Made by a program: the position numbers and the translations under genes. The notes below the pieces were generated by a model. That model saw only the letters and a program-made list of their open reading frames with translations, did not search any database and was not told where the DNA came from. This document shows, one piece after another, positions 1 to 13,700 of a stretch of 64,000 bases of DNA. The stretch comes from Glandiceps talaboti (Eukaryota > Hemichordata > Enteropneusta > Spengelidae), in assembly GCF_964340395.1 (NCBI RefSeq), contig NC_135558.1:23795564-23859563 (forward strand), given 5' to 3'. Numbering within the stretch: position 1 is the first letter of the stretch; every line of letters begins with the position of its first letter.

Positions 1-97
1 AGTTGTGCTACAACTTTTATAAATCTGCTCATTGTGATTATTTTAGAAATTTAAATGAGGCACACCGTGCATACCTTTGTGATCAAATCGACAATGC
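1..97 (+). pseudogene. 5' fragment of a decayed LINE reverse-transcriptase ORF
   Basis: One frame reads FRNLNEAHRAYLCDQIDNAD followed by QRSLFTIL, which matches the linker just before the reverse-transcriptase domain of CR1/jockey-type LINEs. It continues straight into the 35-bp minisatellite and resumes beyond it, so this is the left part of the element at 2054-3835. The element extends off the left edge of the window. Confidence 0.5.
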
Positions 98-2053
98 CGA
101 TCAGAGATCCCTATTTACTATATTGATGATGTATATCAGAGATCCCTTTTTACTGTATTGATGATATATATCAGAGATCCCTTTTTACTGTATTGATGAT
201 GTATATCAGAGATCCCTTTTTACTATATTGATGTTGTATATCAGAGATCCCTTTTTACTGTATTGATGATATATATCAGAGATCCCTATTTACTATATTG
301 ATGATGTATATCAGAGATCCCTTTTTACTATATTGATGATGTATATCAGAGATCCCTATTTACTGTATTGATGATGTATATCAGAGATCCCTTTTTACTA
401 TATTGATGATGTATATCAGAGATCCCTTTTTACTATATTGATGATGTATATCAGAGATCCCTATTTACTGTATTGATGATGTATATCAGAGATCCCTTTT
501 TACTGTATTGATGATGTATATCAGAGATCCCTATTTACTGTATTGATGATATATATCAGAGATCCCTATTTACTGTATTGATGATGTATATCAGAGATCC
601 CTTTTTACTATATTGATGATGTATATCAGAGATCCCTATTTACTGTATTGATGATGTATATCAGAGATCCCTATTTACTGTATTGATGATGTATATCAGA
701 GATCCCTTTTTACTATATTGATGATGTATATCAGAGATCCCTTTTTACTATATTGATGATGTATATCAGAGATCCCTTTTTACTGTATTGATGATGTATA
801 TCAGAGATCCCTATTTACTGTATTGATGATATATATCAGAGATCCCTATTTACTGTATTGATGATGTATATCAGAGATCCCTTTTTACTATATTGATGAT
901 GTATATCAGAGATCCCTTTTTACTGTATTGATGATATATATCAGAGATCCCTTTTTACTGTATTGATGATGTATATCAGAGATCCCTATTTACTGTATTG
1001 ATGATATATATCAGAGATCCCTATTTACTGTATTGATGATGTATATCAGAGATCCCTTTTTACTATATTGATGATGTATATCAGAGATCCCTTTTTACTG
1101 TATTGATGATGTATATCAGAGATCCCTTTTTACTGTATTGATGATGTATATCAGAGATCCCTTTTTACTCTATTGATGATGTATATCAGAGATCCCTTTT
1201 TACTGTATTGATGATGTATATCAGAGATCCCTATTTACTGTATTGATGATGTATATCAGAGATCCCTTTTTACTATATTGATGATGTATATCAGAGATCC
1301 CTTTTTACTGTATTGATGATATATATCAGAGATCCCTATTTACTGTATTGATGATGTATATCAGAGATCCCTTTTTACTATATTGATGATGTATATCAGA
1401 GATCCCTTTTTACTATATTGATGATGTATATCAGAGATCCCTATTTACTATATTGATGATGTATATCAGAGATCCCTTTTTACTATATTGATGATGTATA
1501 TCAGAGATCCCTTTTTACTGTATTGATGATATATATCAGAGATCCCTATTTACTCTATTGATGATGTATATCAGAGATCCCTTTTTACTGTATTGATGAT
1601 GTATATCAGAGATCCCTTTTTACTGTATTGATGATGTATATCAGAGATCCCTTTTTACTCTATTGATGATGTATATCAGAGATCCCTTTTTACTGTATTG
1701 ATGATGTATATCAGAGATCCCTATTTACTGTATTGATGATGTATATCAGAGATCCCTTTTTACTATATTGATGATGTATATCAGAGATCCCTTTTTACTG
1801 TATTGATGATGTATATCAGAGATCCCTTTTTACTGTATTGATGATGTATATCAGAGATCCCTTTTTACTGTATTGATGATATATATCAGAGATCCCTTTT
1901 TACTGTATTGATGATGTATATCAGAGATCCCTATTTACTGTATTGATGATGTATATCAGAGATCCCTTTTTACTGTATTGATGATGTATATCAGAGATCC
2001 CTTTTTACTGTATTGATGATGTATATCAGAGATCCCTTTTTACTGTATTGATG
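98..2053 (+). repeat. 35-bp minisatellite, about 56 copies, inside a LINE frame
   Basis: The unit contains TCAGAGATCCCT, a variable A/T, TTTACTRTATTGATGAT and GTATA. Most copies differ only at A/T in CCCWTTT, at A/G/C in TACTR, and at GTATATC versus ATATATC. Because 35 is not a multiple of three, the repeat destroys the LINE frame it sits in. Confidence 0.97.
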
Positions 2054-3835
2054 TTACTGGAAGTAAAAACACTATGTCAGGAATTCTCCCTGATTCTGAT
2101 ATTTCAAGTTCACATCTTGATTGAACAATTCATATCCGTGTTTACAAAGTCCTCATCAACAGACACCATGTCAACAGTTAAAAAAGTAAAGAAACTCTTA
2201 GTAAAACCATTGGAACAGTTAACTATTGATAACAAAGGAGTCAAAAAATTATTAAAACAATAAATTCATCAAAGGTATCAGGTCCAGATTTAATACCAAA
2301 TATTATGTTATGTGACTGCACTGAACAACTCATGCCAAGACTAGCAAAATATTCAAAATTTCAATTGATTCAGGATCCTTACCAGATGAAAGACTCACAG
2401 CACTGAGCAAACATTGCCGCAGTGTTTAAAAAATGGGATAAACATTTACCAGAAGACTACAGGCTGATTTCATTAACTTCCATTACAAGTAAACTCCTTG
2501 AACACATAATTTGCCGACATATTCTTCAACACTTGGAAAGAAACCACATACTGTCATCACTAAACCATGGTTTTAGGTCAGACTTTTCTTGTGAAACCCA
2601 ATTAGTTGAAACTCTCCATGATTTCATGAAATCTTTCGACCAGAACATCCAAACAGACATTGCTATATTGGATTTTTCCAAGGCATTCGACACGGTCCCT
2701 CACAAAAAGCTTCTCTATAAGTTAAAGAACTATGGCATCCATGGATCTATCCACTCATGGATTACATCTTTCCTTACAAAACGATACATGAGATCATTAG
2801 TGGAAGGGGAATACTCAGACCTAGTCACCGTTGATTCCGGAGTCCCCCAGGGCACTGTCCTTGGTCCAGGACTATTTCATTGTCACTAAAACTGAAACTT
2901 GTTCTTTTTGAGCTTCATTACTAGATTATCGAATGCCTTATGTGAATTGATTGTTCACTACATGCTCAGAGGTGAATGTGGTTCACAGGTAATGTTACAT
3001 GTAAGGCATCGTTCAAGAATAAACAAATCTCTTGGTGTATACCGAGTTCACGGTTCTCTTCAGCGACACAAAATTTGTATCAAAAGCTTTAAATTTGCAA
3101 CTGTGTCTCTGTCAAGTTGAAAATTAGTTTGTGCACTGTAGTACCGTACCATCAGTTGTGTAGTGTAGAGATTTATGTATTGTGGTACAGTCCGACTCAG
3201 ATAACCACTCAGCAGGTCACACAAAATCCTTATCTTGGTCTCACTTTGTCAGAGGACATGAAATGGACTCCACATATTGCAAATATCACAAAGAAAGCAA
3301 ACTTGACATTGGGGTTTCTGAGAAGAAACCTCCGTCATTGTACACAGTCATGTAAGAAAACAGCTTATATCCCACGAGTAAGATCCATGCTCATGCTAGA
3401 ATATGGTTCAGTGGTTCGGGACCCTTACCAACTGAAAAGCATTGACAAACTTGAACAGGTTCAACGTAGAGCAGCACATTATCACAGGGAACTACAGGAG
3501 TGAACAGGTTGCTCCAGCTATTTGTCAAACTATCAACAAATCTGGTGAATTTCCAATGTCTTGTAAATCTGTTATACTTTGTCCCTGAAAACTTACATTT
3601 TTAGGTTGTTTTATCATTAGACATTTTATATTTTTTATGTTAAAGTTTATGTATGTGTACCTTTTTAGTATTTTTTTCTAATACCTGGACATTTGTAACA
3701 GCTTTTCAAATAGTGTAATTATTTTTGTTGTCTTTTATGTTTGTTTGTTTTTCCTGTCAGTTGTACAGCACATTCTGATTATTTTTATAATGTAATGCGC
3801 TTTATAAGAAATAATGATTAAGATTTTAACTGTGT
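2054..3835 (+). mobile_element. decayed LINE (CR1/jockey-like), reverse-transcriptase and 3' end
   Basis: Frameshifted segments give GVKKLLKQ then SSKVSGPDLIPN (start of the reverse-transcriptase domain, 2200-2300). The segment 2422-2889 holds EDYRLISLTSITSKLLEHII, LDFSKAFDTVPHKKLL and GVPQGTVLGPGLF. The YADD block is missing and unrelated-looking sequence lies at about 2885-3200. The C-terminal part resumes at about 3217 (YLGLTLSEDMKWTPHI, KLEQVQRRAAHY). The 3' tail contains TAATGCGCTTTATAAG, shared with the LINE at 16965-18210. The element is dead: frameshifts and an internal replacement. Confidence 0.85.
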
Positions 3836-3842
3836 GTTAATT

Positions 3843-4577
3843 AGTTCCACTCTATGGATAATACACACACCAACAGACAACAGTGTGTCAGCTCCACTCT
3901 ATGGATAATACACACACCAACAGACAACAGTGAGTCAGTTCCACTCTATGGATAATACACACACCAACAGACAACAGTGTGTCAGCTCCACTCTATGGAT
4001 AATACACACACCAGCAGACAACAGTGTGTCAGTTCCACTCTATGGATAATACACACACCAGCAGACAACAGTGTGTCAGTTCCACTCTATGGATAATACA
4101 CACACCAACAGACAACAGTGTGTCAGTTCCACTCTATGGATAATACACACACCAACAGACAACAGTGTGTCAGCTCCACTCTATGGATAATACACACACC
4201 AACAGACAACAGTGTGTCAGCTCCACTCTATGGATAATACACACACCAACAGACAACATTGTGTCAGTTCCACTCTATGGATAATACACACCCCAGCAGA
4301 CAACAGTGTGTCAGCTCCACTCTATGGATAATACACACACCAACAGACACCAGTGTGTCAGCTCCACTCTATGGATAATACACACACCAGCAGACAACAG
4401 TGTGTCAGCTCCACTCTATGGATAATACACACACCAGCAGACAACAGTGTGTCAGCTCCACTCTATGGATAATACACACACCAGCAGACAACAGTGTGTC
4501 AGCTCCACTCTATGGATAATACACACACCAACAGACAACAGTGAGTCAGTTCCACTCTATGGATAATACACACACCA
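3843..4577 (+). repeat. 47-bp minisatellite, about 15.6 copies
   Basis: The unit runs AGTTCCACTCTATGGATAAT, then ACACACACCARCAGACAACA and GTGTGTC. Variation is mostly GTTCC/GCTCC and CAACAG/CAGCAG. It begins just 3' of the LINE tail. Confidence 0.96.
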
Positions 4578-6596
4578 GCAAATATTGCAACATTCACATT
4601 CATTCAAAACAAATATTTTATTTCTACATTTGTTGCAAAGTGCAATTATTACATCAAACATGCACACTTTGATTTTATGGATTTATGATTTAGTGAGTTT
4701 GACTAATTGTAAAATACCGTCACCATAACAAATGTTCTTATAAGTTTGAGTTCTAAGTACACTCACTGTCGCAGTTTTCAAACAGGGTCATGTTATTTGA
4801 CGAATACTATTTGATAATCACTGCCAACAACTAACACCCATATTGCCATTTAGTCAGTTTCCTTAGGGTCTTTTTCAACAGGGTTTAAAGTCAGAAGTAA
4901 CTTTTGTTATGACACGTAGTCCCTGAATTTATAACCCTACATCGATGACTTAGTAATTGGATGACAGTATTAGTAATCAGACAGGAACTTCCATGCCAAT
5001 TTACGTATTTGTCTTGTAAGTTATGAATTTCGCCACTCAGTTTGATTTAAATATTGGGTAAAAACATTGGTATTGTGGTATCACCATTACACAAAACGTT
5101 AACACTGTCTGATATCAGAGACACTTCTTTGTTCAAGATATGTCCCATATTTTCTTTTAAAAAAATACCCAAATATCTTGGAAAGTGTCATCTCGTTTGA
5201 ACTGAGCACTGGGAGAAAATTATCATTGAGATGTTTGTAGATTTAATGAGAGCTAAATGACATTCAAGTGATTTTGTATCATTTCCACATACTTTGCTTT
5301 CGTGAAAACACTAACAACTACGACAGTGTTGTTACATACATACAGTAACTTTGTGATCGCCGATATTAATGCTTTGCTTTTGTGAAAAGACTAACAACAA
5401 CGACAGTGATGTTACATACGGTAACTTTGTGATTGCCAATATTAATGATCTCATAACTGATCAAACCTTTAGTATCACCTGAACTTTCATACGAATGCTT
5501 GAGTATGACAATATGATAGTTCCGCGAGGATTGGGGAGACGAGTCAATATCTGTCCGAAAACAAAGTCTGTCCGAAAAATGCAACAATGAGTGTATGGTC
5601 TTACAAAATTTACTTCTCTCCAATTAAACATACAAAAGTCCTTATCAATACTGCAAACTATAAACTTCAACACTCCAAACATGACAAGCAACATGGCTGC
5701 TATGTAAATGAGCTTGATTTCATGGCATGGAAACTCCATGGTAACAAGCCAGCATAGCCCCATTCTGACAGTGTCCTCAAGTTCAAAAGTTATTACTTTT
5801 CAACATAACAATCAACGTGGCTGCTGTGTAAATGAGGTATATACAGTACAAATCATGATATCCAGTACTTTAAAACAAGCAGAAGCCAAGTTTCCTATAT
5901 CTATGCATCTATAAATTGTATACAGAGCAAACATCTATCTGCAGACCCCTTGGCGTGGTAACACTATTATTCAATATACCAAAAATGCTATGGAAATGGA
6001 CGGATGTGTTAGGGTTACTGTTGAAAATATGCATTGATCCATCACTTGTTTTAGTGAATACAAAATGTGGTATATTTGGTAATACATTAAGTACTTAAAA
6101 CTTCATTTTTGTAAATCACTGCAAAGTGTCTTGCACTCTCCAAATCACACTAGTGAACACACTGTAAATAACAAAAAAAAAAGTGAAACTGAGTGAATAG
6201 AAATCATATCAGTATGGTTAAATCTGTAATAATGCCAATGTCTTTGGACAGAATATTGTAACATTTTTCGCACATTTAGTGTATCACATTCAGTTTGGAA
6301 TAATGTATATTATATTTATAGTGTATCAGATATTTGCCGAAACATAAGTGTTCAATATCAGCCTGGATCACTTTGTCAAGATAATTGGCTTCACTTAGGA
6401 ATCATTGTGTAGGTCTATATGAATACTGTCAAAAAAACCTTTTCATTTCAGCCATATTGGAAAACAACAAAGTTATCCATGTAGATTTTAAACAGAGCTA
6501 TCACGAAACCCCACATTTTGATATAATGACAGCTGCCTTCCATCGACATCACATGTTTATTCTTAATACAAGCCTGTATGATGAAACCGATCTCGT

Positions 6597-6627
<31 letters not shown>

Positions 6628-6870
6628 TCTACACTACACTACAATTTTAATATTTGTGCAGTGTGACACTCAAAAAGGATTGAATACAAAATGAGTTGTA
6701 AATGTACCTCAGCACTGAAATCAACTCCAAAAATACAATATAAAGATTTTATTTCCAACAGTGCATCCATCACAAAATATTCATTGTAAATTAGGGTTTA
6801 GTCATATTGGTGTTACACATGTATATATTTTAGTAGATAACCAATCTAATATGATAACTAAGTCATTTGT
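4578..6870. other. AT-rich region without a recognisable gene
   Basis: No coding segment with family signals was found on either strand. It contains a tandem duplication of about 78 bp (5293-5370 and 5371-5448, starting CTTTGCTTTYGTGAAAA), an ATGGCTGCTATGTAAATGAG-like motif twice (near 5692 and 5818), and a CA microsatellite at 6596-6626. Confidence 0.6.
6596..6626 (+). repeat. (CA)n microsatellite
   Basis: About 15 uninterrupted CA units. Confidence 0.95.
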
Positions 6871-6876
6871 TTTATT
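6871..6876 (-). terminator. polyadenylation signal AATAAA of the 422-aa gene
   Basis: On the minus strand AATAAA lies 68 bp beyond the TAA at 6945. It is the first canonical signal after the stop and gives a very short 3' UTR. Confidence 0.6.
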
Positions 6877-6944
6877 GACTAAATTGTGGTCAATCTTGTA
6901 TTTGTTTACATATGGGACAGTTGGTTGCAGATTGATCTGATCCT

Positions 6945-7188
6945 TTATTCCCATTCAGGGTGAATGGTGAAGTGTCGGGGAATGGCGCGGTGAGGGCGTG
7001 TAAACATAGCGATGGTGTTAGAGACCGGTCCAGGATGTCTGAGTATTGGTAGGTGATGCCAGGTTTGTTTTTCTGGGACTGTAGCACGGGTGTTTGGTGT
7101 CAGGAGGCGGAGATGAGTACGCCGTTTGGCTGGGTCAATAGCACCTGGGTCTCTACGACGAGCTAAGACATAACTGCCAGTTCTACCC
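6945..7188 (-). CDS. exon 7 of the 422-aa gene (residues 342-422 and stop)
   Basis: After the acceptor CTAACCACAG the phase-2 frame reads [20 protein letters not shown], continues through [20 protein letters not shown] and [20 protein letters not shown], and closes with [18 protein letters not shown] and TAA (6945-6947). The exon is more GC-rich than its surroundings and very basic. A terminal [10 protein letters not shown] motif looks conserved, though I cannot name the family. An AATAAA lies about 70 bp downstream. Confidence 0.8.
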
Positions 7189-7722
7189 CTGTGGTTAGAA
7201 AGTAGAGATAGGAATTAGGACATGGTAAAACACAGCTAATATTTATTTCTGACCATAACAGACAGCCCTGCAAAGTAAGATAAACATTATATAGACAGAA
7301 GGTTGGCAAAAAAATATCACATTTTATTTTTAAAGAATTTTTTTTTGCCACTAATAATATTATAGTCAACAGTGAAACTTAAAGTTTCCAGTCCATTTAA
7401 CACAACTGAACTGATGTTCAGTAGTGCCATAGGCATGGTGAAATATCTGTGTGCATGTGCATGTGTGTGTGTGTGTGTGCCAGTGTTGCAGCCGGCCTTT
7501 TGAAAGAGTGGGACATAGTGTCCCAACACTTTCATTGGATTGGATTTCAGATTTTGCTTTCCAATCATGCCTGGCAAGATGCTATTGATTCTCTCTAATA
7601 AGCTAGCTACATGTAGCAGCCCAAAAGCGGACCCAAATTCCTTAATCTTATTGGTGATTTTTAGCACAACTGAACTAATAAGGTTCACTTGTGCTATATG
7701 CCTGGCAGTGTGTCTGTCTGTC

Positions 7723-7786
<64 letters not shown>

Positions 7787-10700
7787 CAACTTACAGTAAA
7801 AAACCACTGGACTGATTGCCATGATATTTGGTGAGTGTATTACCTTGGGTGTCTAGTTGGGAAATTGTTCAAATCAAAACGATCTTACCACAGGTGTGTG
7901 ATTTGGTAAAAAAATGAAATTTGGTGGGAACATTCTTAAGGGGATGTAAAGTAAGATTTGTCCATGACGGGATGATTCCATCAGTGACATGCAAATTAGG
8001 TATAAAAATGTGTCCTTTTGGTCAAAAATCTATAATTCCAAACCTACAAAGCAAAGATTGGGCAGGAATTTAATAGGTATGCATCTGGGGATGTGTATAT
8101 GAAGCTTTATCCACAACAGAGCTGATTTGACTGAAATTTGGTGGGAACGCTCTTATGGGTGTTTAGTTTATCAATTGTTCATGACATGATAATCCCATGA
8201 TTGATATGCAAATTAGATCTAAGAATGTGTTTCTTTGGTCAGAAAGTTATATCTTGAAAACTACATAATGAATGGGGTTGAAACTTGGTAGGGATGTTTC
8301 TGGAGGTGTTGTCTGCAGTTTTCCTTCAAAACATTTTGACACAACTGGCCCTAGCAACCATGGCCATGCCCTTAGCAACATTGAAGTGATAATGCATATT
8401 ACAAGGATAACAACAGATACAGGTAGGTAAGTGAATAAAGAATCAAAAAATGTATGTTAATATGCCTAGCATATTAACACCCATAGTAACATCCAAATGA
8501 TGGTTTTTATTGCAAAGATGAAACTGGGAAAGGTAGGCAAGTGAATAAGATTCCGAAAATGTATGCAAATACATGTATACCTAGCAACAAGACCATGCCC
8601 ATAGCAACAGCCAAGTACAGTTGTGCTACAACGCCACTAGCACTATTTTTAAGAATGTTATTTCTAAATCTGACATACTTATTCAGAGTTTCCAGTACTT
8701 GCTGAAGTCTGTCACCATCACATATCTTACAGTTGCTGTCATCATCATGATTAACACTATCCTTGACTCCCATCAAACGACTGCCTGCCAATGAACTGAA
8801 AAACTGAATGGCCACATCACGATCTGAAAGGAAATTGAGATGGATTGTTTATTTCATTCTTCATGGTATCAACTTGAAATTGATCTTCAGGTGGTTTGAT
8901 GTAACAACAAATTATACATGGATATCACACACTTGAAACAACACTTTACAACATTTGTACTTTAGAAATGATATAAATAAAAATATTATCATCTGATATC
9001 ATGGTAAACTACTTTCTTGTTTGTGACAAATTACACAATGGAATCTCTGAAGCTCTGGCTGTATGAATGCTCTCAAAAAATAATGGTATGTGATTTTAAT
9101 TTGCATGACAAAAGGTGTATTGTTAAGTAGATTTGGCCCTATTTCTTCTTCCATAAGGAAGAGATATATTAGTGGGTGGAAGTATGTGTGTGTCTGTGTC
9201 ATTGTCTTCTCCAAAACGGCTGGCTCAATTCAAACAAAATTTTATACACATGTTCCGTAGGGTAATAGCAAGAACTAATTAGGTTTTGGTAAACATCCCA
9301 TGAATGTTAATGAGCAATTTATGTAGTTAATGATTTTCGGTAATTAGGCTATATCTCAAGAATGCACGCATTAAATTCATTATAACTTAAAACATACATT
9401 TGCGATACCAAAGCGCACTTGTCCTGAAAATATTACTAATGTAGCTTTTAGTTTTAATAAGTTATTGGCATATTTTTGGTATGCCACAAAAAGAAAAAAA
9501 AATAGTTTCTGCTCAGGAAATGTTGTCTAAAGTGGTGCGACTTTATCCTTTCTTTTAAAAAAACCGACTCGCTCAATTCAAATGAAATTTATTGCATGTG
9601 TTCCATAGGTAGTGACAAGAAGTGATTATGTTTCGGTAAACATCCCATGCATATTAACGGGCAATTTACATAATTAATGGTTTTCAGTAATTAGGCTATA
9701 TCTCAAGAATGTACTCTTCAAATTCAATATAATTTGATACATACATTTGCAATACCAAAGCGCACTTGTCCTGAAAATATTATTGATGTAGCTTTTAGTT
9801 TTAATAAGTTATTGGCATATTTTTGTAGGCCACTAAAAGGGAAAACATAGTTTCTCGTCAGGAAATGTTGTCTAAAGTGGTGTGATGATGCAATTTTTTT
9901 TTACATTCTCAACAAATGTTGATCAATCTACTTATCATTGCAGTTACTGTTCTTTTTATTTAGTACTTTACAGCAAGTGTGTATGTTGGGCATGTCATGG
10001 GCTAGTTCATGATTAGTTTTTCCGTTGTCTTCACTGGTGGCAATTAATGTAGGGAGAGTTACTTTTGTGTTTTGCCCTAACCCTAAATGCAAGAAGTGAT
10101 TACTACCGTCTTCCATTACTTACTATGCTACCGTCTTCCATTACTTACTATGCTACCGTCTTCCATTACTTACTATGCTACCGTCTTCCATTACTTACTA
10201 TGCTACCGTCTTCCATTACTTACTATGCTACCGTCTTCCATTACTTACTATACTACTGTCTTCCATTACTTACTATACTACCGTCTTCCATTACTTACTA
10301 TACTACTGTCTTCCATTACTTACTATACTACCGTCTTCCATTACTTACTATACTACTGTCTTCCATTACTTACTATACTACTGTCTTTCATTACTTACTA
10401 TACTACTGTCTTCCATTACTTACTATGCTACTGTCTTCCATTACTTACTATACTACTGTCTTCCATTACTTACTATACTACCGTCTTCCATTACTTACTA
10501 TACTACTGTCTTCCATTACTTACTATACTACTGTCTTCCATTACTTACTATGCTACTGTCTTCCATTACTTACTATGCTACTGTCTTCCATTACTTACTA
10601 TACTACCGTCTTCCATTACTTACTATACCACTGTCTTTCATTACTTACTATACTACTGTCTTCCATTACTTACTATACTACTGTCTTCCATTACTTACTA

Positions 10701-13700
10701 TACTACTGTCTTCCATTACTTACTATACTGCTGTCTTCCATTACTTACTATGCTACTGTCTTCCATTACTTACTATGCTACTGTCTTCCATTACTTACTA
10801 TACTACCGCCTTCCATTACTTCCTATACTACTGTCTTCCATTACTTACTATGCTACCGTCTTCCATTACTTACTATACTACTGTCTTCCATTACTTACTA
10901 TGCTACCGTCTTCCATTACTTACTATACTACTGTCTTCCATTACTTACTATACTACCGTCTTCCATTACTTACTATACTACCGTCTTCCATTACTTACTA
11001 TGCTACCATCTTCCATTACTTACCATGCTAGCATCTTCCATTACTTACTATACTACCGCCTTCCATTACTTACTATGCTACTGTCTTCCATTACTTACTA
11101 TGCTACTGTCTTCCATTACTTACTATGCTACCGTCTTCCATTACTTACTATGCTAGCATCTTCCATTACTTACTATACTACCGTCTTCCATTACTTACTA
11201 TACTACTGTCTTCCATTACTTGCTATACTACCGTCTTCCATTACTTACTATACTACTGTCTTCCATTACTTACTATGCTACCGTCTTCCATTACTTACTA
11301 TGCTACTGTCTTCCATTACTTACTATGTTACCGTCTTCCATTACTTACTATACTACCGCCTTCCATTACTTACTATGCTACCGTCTTCCATTACTTACTA
11401 TACTACTGTCTTCCATTACTTACTATGCTACCGTCTTCCATTACTTACTATACTACCGTCTTCCATTACTTACTATACTACCGTCTTCCATTACTTACTA
11501 TACTACCGTCTTCCATTACTTACTATGCTACCATCTTCCATTACTTACCATGCTAGCGTCTTCCATTACTTACTATACTACTGTCTTCCATTACTTACCA
11601 TGCTAGCGTCTTCCATTACTTGCTATACTTCCGTCTTCCATTACTTACTATACTACTGTCTTCCATTACTTAATATGCTACCATCTTCCATTACTTACCA
11701 TGCTAGCGTCTTCCATTACTTACTATACTACTGTCTTCCATTACTTACTATACTACTGTCTTCCATTACTTACTATACTAACTGGCATGAACCGGTGCAC
11801 TCTCTATGACATCATAATACCCCAAAGGGAGAACAATAGGCAGTATAACAGTAAATTCATGGCTGTTTGGGTCGCTGCAAGTCATCTGAACTTTTTTTTT
11901 CTCATGTATCGTGCAATTTTGAAGTTAGCTTTGCATGTACTGGCCAAGAGACATATTGGTATAAAGAACATTTTTCAAGGTTGTGGTATGGGGCATTTTG
12001 AATCACCTTTTAAAGTTTCAAGTGCTTTGTTTGGTTCACCTATTTTCACTGCTTATTTTCAGGGACTGTATTAACACTAAGTATATTACTTCTTGTACTG
12101 TATAGAAAGATTAATCATCAGAAACAACATTTAGTTTTCAAATGTGAAACTTACCTCTATCAGTGGCTCCTTGCATCCATTTCTGTACAGCTCTCTTGGC
12201 ATCAGGTTGTAATGTTCTGTTCAGTGTTTTGTCTACATAGTCCCTATCAGCTGCCTTTAGGACAGTATCCACTACCTTCTTGTCAGCATCTGGTGCAGCC
12301 TGCATCCACTTCTCAGCAGCAGGCTGGGCTCTAGGTTTCAGTGAGCGTTGCATAGTCTGTGTGTACAAAATGACATGTATGGGAGAGTCACACACACTCA
12401 GTTGTACCAAGTGTTTGTCAATGAATGTTTTTTGCTACATATGAATTTCACTGAAAATAAATTTTTATTTATCTTAACTTTGACGTCAATCAGGAGTCCA
12501 CATGCACAGGTGACTAACACCTATAAAATAGGCCTGTGGGTTTAGTGCATTTTACTTACAGTTTTCAGAAGGTCTGTCTCTGATCGTTTCCGTTCCAGCT
12601 TACGTCTTCCAATAGATGAATCTGATATAGAGGGAAGGGTTTTACCTGGGAAGGCAAATAAAGGAAAAATTACAGCAAAAAACTGAAGAGAATAATGAAA
12701 AATTTGTCAAATAAAGGAGGCATATATCAGTAGAGAACTAAGGATTACAGAATCTCATATTAGTGATATCCTATCAGTAGAGAACTAAGGATTACATATT
12801 CTCATATCAGTGATATCCTATCAGTAGAGAACTAAGGATTACAGATTCTCATATTAGTGATATCCTATCAGTAGGGAACTAAGGATTACAGATTCTCATA
12901 TTAGTGATATCCTATCAGTAGAGAACTAAGGATTACAGATTCTCATATTAGTGATATCCTATCAGTAGAGAACTAAGGATTACAGATTCTCATATTAGTG
13001 ATATCCTATCAGTAGAGAACTAAGGATTACAGATTCTCATATTAGTGATATCCTATCAGTAGGGAACTAAGGATTACAGATTCTCATATTAGTGATATCC
13101 TATCAGTAGGGAACTAAGGATTACAGATTCTCATATTAGTGATATCCTATCAGTAGAGAACTAAGGATTACAGATTCTCATATTAGTGATATCCTATCAG
13201 TAGGGAACTAAGGATTACAGATTCTCATATTAGTGATATCCTATCAGTAGGGAACTAAGGATTACAGATTCTCATATTAGTGATATCCTATCAGTAGAGA
13301 ACTAAGGATTACAGATTCTCATGTTGGTGATATCCTATCAGTATGGAACTAAGGATTACATATTCTCATATTGGTGATATCCTATCAGTAGAGAACTAAG
13401 GATTACAGATTCTCATATTAGTGATATCCTATCAGTAGGGAACTAAGGATTACAGATTCTCATATTAGTGATATCCTATCAGTAGAGAACTAGGGATTAC
13501 AGATTCTCATATTGGTGATATCCTATCAGTAGGGAACTAAGGATTACAGATTCTCATATTAGTGATATCCTATAAGTAGGGAACTAAAGATTACAGATTC
13601 TCATATTGGTGATATCCTATCAGTAGAGAACTAAGGATTACAGATTCTCATATTAGTGATATCCTATCAGTAGAGAACTAAAGATTACAGATTCTCATAT

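Noticed and set aside
7540-7785. 81-codon frame ending in a Cys-Val repeat
   Set aside because: The end is a GT microsatellite and the rest is a dispersed repeat.
8507-8678. Extension of exon 6 to a stop at 8507, giving a hydrophobic C-terminus like a membrane segment
   Set aside because: The extension comes from a dispersed repeat (CCTAGCAAC...CATAGCAAC). A GTATGT donor lies at its start, and the phase joins exactly to a good terminal exon at 7188.
10065-12074. Long open frames of 124 to 544 codons on the plus strand
   Set aside because: They are translations of the 25-bp minisatellite, which lacks stops in all frames. They are antisense to intron 5 and show no domain.
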